Assembly: GCA_903910215.1 (NCBI GenBank)
Contig: CAIVYV010000015.1
Location: 1-6,858 of the forward strand
Direction: 5' to 3'
Origin: an uncultured Pseudomonadota bacterium
GTDB taxonomy: Bacteria > Pseudomonadota > Gammaproteobacteria > Steroidobacterales > Steroidobacteraceae
Length of the DNA stretch: 6,858 nucleotides
Shown in pieces: positions 1-5,764 of the stretch (its first letter is position 1; each line of letters opens with the position of its first letter). A model generated the notes under the pieces. It saw only the letters and a list, made by a program, of their open reading frames with translations, had not been told where the DNA came from and did not search any database. The position numbers and the translations under genes are program-made.

Positions 1-2088
1 CGTTTTAATCAACGTTGGATCGCAATCGTGGGGGCATTCGGCTTAGTGTGCGCGGGCGCTTCCGTCGCCTCGGCCGCCGATGCAGCATCAAGCACGAGTG
101 CTAGCTCGAGCACTAGCACCACATCGACCTTGCGCTCGGGTCTGGATCTTGCGGGCTTCGATCGCTCGGTTCGACCTCAGGATGATCTCTATCGTTTTGC
201 GGGCGGCACTTGGCTCGCGACGACCGAGATTCCGGCGGATCGCTCGAATTACGGCACTTTCAGCAAACTCGAGGACGACGCGATCGCTGCCTTGCGGGCA
301 CTTGCCGAGGCGGCCGCAGGCGATGCGCAAAAGACTCCGGGCTCTGATCGTCAAAAGCTCGGTGATCTCTACGCTGCGTACATGGACGAGCAGGGCATCG
401 AGAAGCGGGGGCTTGCGCCACTGCAGGATGAGCTCGCGCGCATCGATTCGATCAATGACGCCCGGGCAATTTTTGAATATATCGGTCGCGCGCAGCGCAT
501 CGGTGGCGGGGCGCCGATCGGCTTCTACGTCGGTCAGGATCGCAAAAACTCATCGAGCTATATCGCTGGCGTTGGACAAAGTGGCTTGACCATGCCTGAT
601 CGCGAGTACTACCTCGCCGATGATGAGCGCAACCGAAAATTCCGTGAGGCGTTCGTCCGTTATGTCGAGCAATTGTTGAGTTTGTCGGGAACATCCGATG
701 CGGCGGCCAAGGCTTCACGCGTGTTGGCCGTCGAGACGGCGATTGCAGAACAGCATTGGACTCGCGTCGAGAATCGCGATCCGCTCAAGACCTATAACAA
801 GACCACGATCAAGGAACTGGCTTCACTTGCTCCGGCTCTCGATTGGAATGCGTTTGTTACGGGGCTCGAGGTCGATCCCGCCAAAATTCAAGCTGTCGAT
901 GTCCGTCAGCCGAGCTATCTACGAGAGGCGTCGCGCCTAGTGCACGAAATGCCCGTCGAAGACTGGCGTGCTTACTTCCGCTTTCGTTTGCTCGATGGCA
1001 GCGCGGCTTTTCTTCCTAGCGCCTTCGATGCGGCACGTTTTGAGTTCAGAGAACGCACTCTGCGCGGTGTGCAGGCGCAGCAGCCGCGCTGGCGTCGCGG
1101 TGTGAACTTGCTCGATCGCACCGTTGGCGAAATCGCCGGTCGCGCCTATGTCGAACAGAACTTCCGTCCAGAAGCGCGGGAGCGTATTCGTCAGCTCGTC
1201 GGTAACTTGCGGCAAGCATTCGAGGTGAAGATCGACGAACTCGAATGGATGAGTGCTGACACAAAGCTCGAAGCGAAGCGCAAGCTCGCGCGCTTCACGG
1301 TCAAGGTTGGTTATCCGGATCAATGGCGTGATTACACGACGCTCGAAATTCGCGGCGGTGATCTGCTCGGTAATCTGCGCCGTGTCAATGAATTCGAGTT
1401 TGCACGGCAGATTTCGCGGCTCGACAGCCCGGTTGATCGAAACGAGTGGTTCATGACGCCGCAGACAGTCAATGCGTATTACAGTCCGCCCATGAACGAG
1501 ATCGTGTTCCCGGCCGCTATCTTGCAGCCGCCGTTTTTCGATCCGCTTGCCGACGACGCCGTGAATTACGGTGGTATCGGTGGTGTGATCGGACACGAGT
1601 TCAGTCACGGTTTCGACGACTCGGGGCGGCGTTATGATGGCGAGGGCAATTTGCGTGATTGGTGGACCTTCGACGACAACGTGCGCTTTCGCGAACGTGC
1701 GGGTCGTTTGGTTGCGCAGTACAGTCAGTACAAGCCCATTGCTGACCGCTCGATCAACGGAGATCTCACCTTGGGTGAGAACATCGGCGACTTGTCGGGT
1801 CTCGCGGTAGCCTATCGCGCATACTTGATTTCACTGAACGGCAAGGAAGCGCCGATCATCGATGGCTTCACCGGACCCCAGCGATTCTTTCTCGGTTGGG
1901 CACAGGTGTGGCGGCGCAAATATCGCGATGACGAACTGCGCACGCGATTGATCACCGACTCGCATAGTCCGAGCGAGTACCGTTGCAACGGTGTGGTTAC
2001 CAACATGGCAGAGTTTTACGACGCGTTCGGTGTGAAACCGGGCGATCGGCTCTATCGTGAGCCCGCCGAAAGAGTGAAAATCTGGTAA
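1..2088 (+). CDS. M13 family zinc metalloendopeptidase (neprilysin/PepO-like), secreted; 5' end outside window
   Basis: This is a zinc endopeptidase expected to cleave peptides in the periplasm or at the cell surface. Numbering from the GTG at 28, the zinc site is HEFSH (H523, E524, H527), and the third ligand E584 lies in GENIGD with D588 four residues on. NAYY (482-485) is the substrate-binding Asn/Ala motif. H646 and R652 in HSPSEYR keep the six-residue spacing of neprilysin His711/Arg717. The protein ends in VKIW, as bacterial M13 enzymes do. The frame is open from base 1: the preceding codons read RFNQRWIAI and run into a hydrophobic stretch ending ASVASA-A, a typical Sec signal peptide. 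The GTG at 28 would discard the charged n-region, so the real start is probably upstream of the window. A Ser/Thr-rich linker (about residues 20-36) joins the signal to the M13 N-terminal domain (from about 38). About 690 residues is the normal family length. All catalytic residues are intact; the natural substrate cannot be told. Confidence 0.95.
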   Translation, partial: RFNQRWIAIVGAFGLVCAGASVASAADAASSTSASSSTSTTSTLRSGLDLAGFDRSVRPQDDLYRFAGGTWLATTEIPADRSNYGTFSKLEDDAIAALRALAEAAAGDAQKTPGSDRQKLGDLYAAYMDEQGIEKRGLAPLQDELARIDSINDARAIFEYIGRAQRIGGGAPIGFYVGQDRKNSSSYIAGVGQSGLTMPDREYYLADDERNRKFREAFVRYVEQLLSLSGTSDAAAKASRVLAVETAIAEQHWTRVENRDPLKTYNKTTIKELASLAPALDWNAFVTGLEVDPAKIQAVDVRQPSYLREASRLVHEMPVEDWRAYFRFRLLDGSAAFLPSAFDAARFEFRERTLRGVQAQQPRWRRGVNLLDRTVGEIAGRAYVEQNFRPEARERIRQLVGNLRQAFEVKIDELEWMSADTKLEAKRKLARFTVKVGYPDQWRDYTTLEIRGGDLLGNLRRVNEFEFARQISRLDSPVDRNEWFMTPQTVNAYYSPPMNEIVFPAAILQPPFFDPLADDAVNYGGIGGVIGHEFSHGFDDSGRRYDGEGNLRDWWTFDDNVRFRERAGRLVAQYSQYKPIADRSINGDLTLGENIGDLSGLAVAYRAYLISLNGKEAPIIDGFTGPQRFFLGWAQVWRRKYRDDELRTRLITDSHSPSEYRCNGVVTNMAEFYDAFGVKPGDRLYREPAERVKIW

Positions 2089-2095
2089 TCGCCCC

Positions 2096-2100
2096 GGAGG
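2096..2100 (+). promoter_or_regulatory. Shine-Dalgarno site of the lemA-family gene
   Basis: GGAGG sits 10 nt upstream of the ATG at 2111, in the 22-nt gap after the M13 stop codon. It is the clearest ribosome binding site in the window and fixes the start of the LemA-family gene. Most downstream genes lack an equally good site and seem to rely on translational coupling. Confidence 0.75.
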
Positions 2101-2110
2101 ACATTCGCCC

Positions 2111-2728
2111 ATGAATTCGATACTCAAACGACTGATCGTTGCGTGCGTGGCGCTCGCCTCGCTTGCGCTCAGCGGCTGTGGTTACAACACCATCCAGGAG
2201 CAGGACGAAGCCGTGAAGGCTTCATGGTCCGAGGTGGTGAACCAATATCAGCGGCGTGCCGATTTGATTCCGAATCTCGTCAAGACCGTGGAGGGTTTTG
2301 CTGCGCAGGAAGAAAAGGTGCTGGTCGGTGTCACCGAGGCGCGTGCCCGGGCCACGTCGATTCAGGTCACGCCGGAGCTCGTCAATGATCCAGCCGCGCT
2401 CGAGCGCTATCAGAAAGTGCAGGGCGAGTTGACGAGCGCCCTCAAAACGCTGCTCGCCATCAGCGAGAACTATCCGCAGTTGAAGTCCGATCAAAACTTC
2501 CGCGATCTGCAGGCGCAGCTCGAAGGCACGGAGAATCGAATCGCGGTCGCCCGCAATCGCTACATTGCGTCAGTACAGGCCTACAACGGCACGATCCGGC
2601 GCTTCCCGTCCAATCTGACTGCGATGGTCTTCAGCTACGAAGTGAAGCCCAATTTCACCGTCGAGAACGAAGCGGCCATCTCGGCCGCCCCGACGGTCGA
2701 CTTCGGCACATCCGCACCGGCGCAGTGA
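2111..2728 (+). CDS. lemA: LemA family lipoprotein
   Basis: This is a LemA-family protein: a mostly helical-bundle envelope protein whose biochemical role is not settled. The N-terminus has a charged start (KR at 6-7), a hydrophobic core and a lipobox L20-S21-G22-C23, so C23 should be lipidated after signal peptidase II cleavage. Residue +2 is Gly, not Asp, which by the Lol rule favours the outer membrane. The LemA domain covers about residues 25-185. It contains the characteristic segment with NQYQRRADLIPNLVKTVEGF (positions 44-63) and the later conserved NRYIASVQAYN and RRFPSN stretches. A length of 205 residues is normal. The start is set by the ATG at 2111 with a good Shine-Dalgarno site. 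The stop overlaps the next start by 4 nt (GTGA). The neighbouring TPM-domain genes are the usual partners of lemA in many bacteria, which supports the call. The family assignment is firm; the function is unknown. Confidence 0.93.
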   Translation: MNSILKRLIVACVALASLALSGCGYNTIQEQDEAVKASWSEVVNQYQRRADLIPNLVKTVEGFAAQEEKVLVGVTEARARATSIQVTPELVNDPAALERYQKVQGELTSALKTLLAISENYPQLKSDQNFRDLQAQLEGTENRIAVARNRYIASVQAYNGTIRRFPSNLTAMVFSYEVKPNFTVENEAAISAAPTVDFGTSAPAQ

Positions 2729-3633
2729 TTCGACGCGTTTCTAGACTGTTCTTGGCGCTGTTGCCGTGCATGTTTGCGGCAATCGCGTGCTTGCCGTCGG
2801 CATGGGCCGAGAGCGAGCTGCAGCCGGTTCCTGCACTCACGGCTCGGGTGACCGATCAGGCTGGGGTGCTCTCGGCACAACAAAAGTCCGAGCTCGAGTC
2901 GGTGCTCGCTGCGTTCGAGGCCCGCAAGGGCGTGCAGATCGCCGTACTAACGGTGGCGACCGTCGTGCCCGAAGAAATCGAGCAGTACTCGATCCGTGTC
3001 GTCGACGCTTGGAAGCTCGGCCGTCAAGGCGTCGACGATGGCGCCTTGCTGCTCGTTGCCGTCGAAGATCGACGAGTGCGTATCGAAGTCGGGCGCGGGC
3101 TCGAGGGAGCGCTGACCGATCTCGTCTCGAATCGAATCATCGACGAGTCCATCGTACCGGCGTTTCGCTCTGGCAATTATCCCGGCGGCATTGCGCTCGG
3201 CGTGGAGCGCATGATCCAGGTGGCCGACGGTGAACCGTTACCCGAGCCGCAACCGAGCTGGAATGGCGAAGGCGGCAATTCCACGGGTGACCTGTTTGGG
3301 TTGTTATTCATCCTCGTTTTCTTCGTGGGTGCGGCACTGCGCAAAGTATTCGGGCGATTCTTCGGATCGCTGGCGACCGGAGGAGTGGTCGGCACCGTCG
3401 TGTGGCTTGCCGGGACCGCGCTGTTCGCAGCCGCTCTGGCGGCTTTTGGCGCGTTCTTCCTGACCCTCGTGCTCGGTGCGATTCCGGCGAGCGCATTCAA
3501 CACTCGAGGTCGCCGCGGTCGTTGGGATGGCGGCTTCGGTGGCGGAGGATTTGGCGGTGGCGGTGGTTTCGGCGGAGGCTTCGGTGGCGGTGGCGGTGGT
3601 TTTGGCGGCGGCGGCGCCTCGGGGCGCTGGTAG
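2725..3633 (+). CDS. TPM domain membrane protein with glycine-rich tail (YgcG-like)
   Basis: This envelope protein has a TPM domain (TLP18.3/Psb32/MOLO-1 fold, PF04536). Residues 1-28 form a Sec signal peptide with RR at 3-4, a hydrophobic core and likely cleavage after PSAWA. The TPM domain spans about residues 37-160, starting with VTDQAGVLS, with VDDGALLLVA (D104, D105, G106) and GRGLEGALTD (from 123). Hydrophobic segments follow at about 190-205 and 214-257, the latter long enough for a hairpin. Residues 269-297 consist only of Gly and Phe, and the protein ends ASGRW. TPM domains in plants, cyanobacteria and actinobacteria have been linked to photosystem II repair or phosphatase-like activity; what this one does is unknown. 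Such proteins are sometimes labelled 'methanol dehydrogenase', which nothing here supports. The GTG start overlaps the lemA stop (GTGA) and has no clear Shine-Dalgarno site; an internal ATG at 2770 would cut the signal peptide in half, so GTG is preferred. Confidence 0.9.
   Translation: MIRRVSRLFLALLPCMFAAIACLPSAWAESELQPVPALTARVTDQAGVLSAQQKSELESVLAAFEARKGVQIAVLTVATVVPEEIEQYSIRVVDAWKLGRQGVDDGALLLVAVEDRRVRIEVGRGLEGALTDLVSNRIIDESIVPAFRSGNYPGGIALGVERMIQVADGEPLPEPQPSWNGEGGNSTGDLFGLLFILVFFVGAALRKVFGRFFGSLATGGVVGTVVWLAGTALFAAALAAFGAFFLTLVLGAIPASAFNTRGRRGRWDGGFGGGGFGGGGGFGGGFGGGGGGFGGGGASGRW
3529..3615 (+). repeat. Gly/Phe low-complexity tract (GGC/GGT-TTC repeats)
   Basis: This run of 29 codons encodes only glycine and phenylalanine, built from imperfect units of one Phe codon followed by three to six Gly codons. 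It forms the C-terminal tail of the first TPM protein. Phe falls at tail positions 3, 8, 14, 18 and 25, so the spacing is irregular. The DNA is very G-rich on the + strand and prone to slippage, so tail length may vary between strains. The complementary strand reads as a proline-rich frame, which is an artefact of the repeat. Confidence 0.85.
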
Positions 3634-3639
3634 ATAGTT

Positions 3640-4137
3640 ATGAATCTGCGCCGATGGACTGCCAATCTTCTTGCGACACCGCTCATGACGCGTCGACGTT
3701 TTCCGGCGCATGCGCTCTCTGCTATCGAATCAGCCATCACTACGGTCGAGGCGCGGCATGCGGGCGAAATTCGTTTCGTGATCGAGACCGCGCTCGATGT
3801 GTCTGCCTTGTTTGCTGATCGCACGCCGCGCGAGCGCGCCGTCGAAGTGTTCTCCCAATATCGAGTTTGGGATACGGCAAATAACAATGGCGTTTTGATC
3901 TATCTGCTGATGGCCGAGCACGATGTCGAGATCATTGCGGATCGCGGTATCGCGGCGAAGGTCTCCGAGGCCGAGTGGCAAGCGGTGTGCCAGGAAATGG
4001 AGACGCACTTTCGTGCGGGTCGTTTCCGTGAGGGCGCGATTGCGGGTGTCGAAGGCGTCGCAGCCTTGTTGGCGCGGCACTTCCCCCATGAGGGTGGCGA
4101 TCGCAACGAGCAGCCGAATCGCCCCATCCTGCTGTAA
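3640..4137 (+). CDS. TPM domain protein without signal peptide
   Basis: This second TPM-domain protein has 165 residues and differs in architecture from its upstream neighbour. The domain covers about residues 21-148, from FPAHALSAIESAI, through GEIRFVIETALD, NNNGVLIYLLMAEHDVEIIA and DRGI (101-104), to ARHFP near the end. The strand-loop pattern NNNG (81-84) followed by the hydrophobic LIYLL matches DDGALLLVA of the upstream protein, so the two share the fold. No signal peptide or membrane segment is visible; the N-terminus (MNLRRWTANLLATPLMTRRR) is basic and only weakly hydrophobic, so the protein is probably cytoplasmic or peripheral to the inner membrane. The gene starts 6 nt after the upstream stop with no clear Shine-Dalgarno site, suggesting coupled translation; an ATG at residue 16 is a possible alternative start. 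A lemA, TPM, TPM order recurs in proteobacteria, which supports one functional module. No catalytic function can be assigned. Confidence 0.85.
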   Translation: MNLRRWTANLLATPLMTRRRFPAHALSAIESAITTVEARHAGEIRFVIETALDVSALFADRTPRERAVEVFSQYRVWDTANNNGVLIYLLMAEHDVEIIADRGIAAKVSEAEWQAVCQEMETHFRAGRFREGAIAGVEGVAALLARHFPHEGGDRNEQPNRPILL

Positions 4138-4148
4138 TCTCGCAGACC

Positions 4149-5273
4149 ATGCGAGTGTCCGACCCTATTCTTCGCTGGACTTTGAGCTTGTGCCTCCTGG
4201 CGCTGGGCGGCTGTGTCACGCTCGAGCGTGAACGCGAAACGACTTGGGTGGCGCCGTCACCGAAGGTAGAAGAGGCGTTACCGTACGCGGTGAGCTTGCA
4301 TCGTTTCGAGCTGCCGGCTGAAGGCAGCGATCTCGTCGGTACCGTGCAAGTCACTCGTGCCGAACACGAAGATACCTTTGTCGATCTCGCACGACGTTTC
4401 AACGTCGGCTATGAGGAGCTCGTGCGCTCCAATCCAGGCGTGGATCCTTGGTTGCCTGGCGAGGGTCGCGAGATCGTATTGCCCACTCAGCATTTGCTGC
4501 CGAATGTGCCGCGCGAAGGTGTGGTGATCAATTTGGCGGCGATGCGCCTCTATTATTTCCCGAAAGTGGCCAAGGGCGAAAACCCCATCGTCTACACCTT
4601 TCCGATCGGGATCGGTCGAGTCGGTTGGGCAACACCCGTCGGTTCGACACGTATCACGCGCGTAGCCAAAAATCCCAGCTGGCGGCCGGGTCCGGGTGTG
4701 CGCCGCGAGCATCGCGAGAATGGCGAGATCCTGCCGGCCGTCGTACCCGCAGGGCCTGATAATCCGCTCGGAACGCGCGCGATGTATCTAGGTTGGGCGG
4801 GCTATTTGATCCATGGCACCAACAAGCCTGCCGGCGTCGGGTTGCGCTCAAGTCACGGATGCATTCGGCTGTTCCCGGAGGATGTCGAGTTTCTATACGA
4901 CCTCGTGGGTCCGGGAACGAAGGTCACGGTCGTCAATCAGCCCTTCGTCTTCGGCTGGCACGACGGACAGTTGCTGCTGCAGGCCTTCGATGTGCTCGAG
5001 GATGATCCGCGTAATTGGAAAACCGCCAGACAGAAATTGCTGACGCGTGCGCTCGCGGCGCGACTCGAGAAGCGCTTGAAAGCGCAGGGTGACAGCATCG
5101 ACTGGGCGGCTGTGTCGCGAGTCAGTCATGAGCCGCGCGGTGTTCCGCTCGCCGTGTCGCGCGGAATCGAAACTTTCGATGCCGTGGTCGCGCGAGCGAA
5201 TCGTGTGCGTAATGCGTTGCCGATCGGCGCGAACTGGCAAGGCGAGCTTGCTTCGACCGAGGGAACGCAATGA
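4149..5273 (+). CDS. L,D-transpeptidase lipoprotein with LysM-like and YkuD domains (ErfK/YbiS type)
   Basis: This enzyme acts on periplasmic peptidoglycan, either forming 3-3 cross-links between stem peptides or attaching proteins to them, as E. coli ErfK/YbiS/YcfS do with Lpp. The N-terminus is a lipoprotein signal with lipobox L19-G20-G21-C22; +2 is Val, so outer-membrane sorting is expected. A LysM-like region (about 68-115: VQVTRAEHEDTFVDLARRFN, then NPGVDPWLPGEG) should bind glycan. The YkuD domain spans about 123-262, with catalytic Cys238 in SHGCIR (235-240), His236, and His222 in IHGTN. All catalytic residues are present. A tail of about 100 residues follows (from FGWHDGQLLLQAF) and includes a charged helical stretch; its role is unclear. 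The ATG is 11 nt after the previous stop without a good Shine-Dalgarno site. The end overlaps the next gene by ATGA. Sequence alone does not separate the cross-linking from the protein-anchoring role. Confidence 0.94.
   Translation: MRVSDPILRWTLSLCLLALGGCVTLERERETTWVAPSPKVEEALPYAVSLHRFELPAEGSDLVGTVQVTRAEHEDTFVDLARRFNVGYEELVRSNPGVDPWLPGEGREIVLPTQHLLPNVPREGVVINLAAMRLYYFPKVAKGENPIVYTFPIGIGRVGWATPVGSTRITRVAKNPSWRPGPGVRREHRENGEILPAVVPAGPDNPLGTRAMYLGWAGYLIHGTNKPAGVGLRSSHGCIRLFPEDVEFLYDLVGPGTKVTVVNQPFVFGWHDGQLLLQAFDVLEDDPRNWKTARQKLLTRALAARLEKRLKAQGDSIDWAAVSRVSHEPRGVPLAVSRGIETFDAVVARANRVRNALPIGANWQGELASTEGTQ
5259..5264 (+). promoter_or_regulatory. Shine-Dalgarno site of the alpha/beta hydrolase gene
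   Basis: GAGGGA lies 5 nt before the ATG at 5270, inside the last codons of the L,D-transpeptidase gene. It supports the ATGA-overlapping start and suggests that the hydrolase can also be translated by its own initiation. Confidence 0.6.
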
Positions 5274-5764
5274 CTCGGCAGCTGATTTTTTCGCACGGCA
5301 AGGGTTCGGAGCCCTGGGGCACCAAGATTGTCGCCTTAGCCGAGACGGCACGTGATCTCGGCTGGCAGTGCGAATCGGTCGACTATCGCGGTATCGACAC
5401 CGTCGAGGGTCGACTCGAGAAATTATTGGCCGTAGCCCGTGATCTGCCCCCGGCGGTGCACGTGGGTTCGAGCCTCGGCGGATTTCTGGCGGTGGCAGGC
5501 TCGATATCGTGTGCGGCTCGCGGCTTGTTCTTGATGGCACCCGCTTTCGAATTACCCGGTTTGCCGCCGACGCCCGTTTGCGCGGCTTGCCCGACCACCG
5601 TGGTGCACGGTTGGAACGACGATATCGTCCCGGTCGAGATCGGTATTCGTTTTGCGCGATCGCAGGGCGCGACGTTGCATATCGTGAATGATGGACATCG
5701 CCTGCACGATTCATTGCCGCAAATACAGCTTTGGCTGAGCGGCTTTTTGCGCGGATTTCCATGA
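5270..5764 (+). CDS. Small alpha/beta hydrolase, cytoplasmic
   Basis: This is a minimal alpha/beta-hydrolase of 164 residues, presumably an esterase or thioesterase. The motifs fall in canonical order: HGKG after the first strand (9-12, oxyanion side), nucleophile elbow G66-S67-S68-L69-G70 with Ser68, the acid in HGWNDDIVP (D117 by spacing), and His143 in NDGHRLHD. No cap or lid insertion is visible, so the active site should be open. There is no signal peptide, so it should be cytosolic. C104 and C107 form a CxxC pair just before the Asp-bearing strand, and Cys also occurs at 34 and 81. The gene overlaps both neighbours by 4 nt (ATGA at 5270 and at 5761), so it is co-translated with the L,D-transpeptidase and plsB. 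Its length resembles the YqiA/UPF0227 esterases, but I cannot confirm membership. The substrate is unknown; an acyl-ester or acyl-thioester related to lipid metabolism would fit the neighbour PlsB, but that is a guess. Confidence 0.88.
   Translation: MTRQLIFSHGKGSEPWGTKIVALAETARDLGWQCESVDYRGIDTVEGRLEKLLAVARDLPPAVHVGSSLGGFLAVAGSISCAARGLFLMAPAFELPGLPPTPVCAACPTTVVHGWNDDIVPVEIGIRFARSQGATLHIVNDGHRLHDSLPQIQLWLSGFLRGFP

Noticed and set aside
28..30. GTG at 28 as the true start of the M13 peptidase
   Set aside because: It removes the positively charged n-region encoded by the in-frame codons before it; the signal peptide reads better with an upstream start.
937..1608. 223-codon open frame on the - strand
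   Set aside because: It lies entirely within the M13 gene, opposite conserved catalytic sequence, and its translation resembles no family; an antisense shadow in GC-rich DNA.
2086..2111. Possible terminator or promoter between the M13 gene and lemA
   Set aside because: The 22-nt gap has a Shine-Dalgarno site but no stable hairpin, T-run or recognisable -35/-10 pair.
2725..3633. 'Methanol dehydrogenase' label for the TPM protein
   Set aside because: This name is a legacy label for TPM-domain proteins; there is no PQQ-binding propeller or other dehydrogenase feature.
3177..3887. 236-codon - strand frame with a long proline run
   Set aside because: The proline run is the complement of the Gly/Phe tract of the TPM gene. 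The frame spans two well-supported genes on the other strand.
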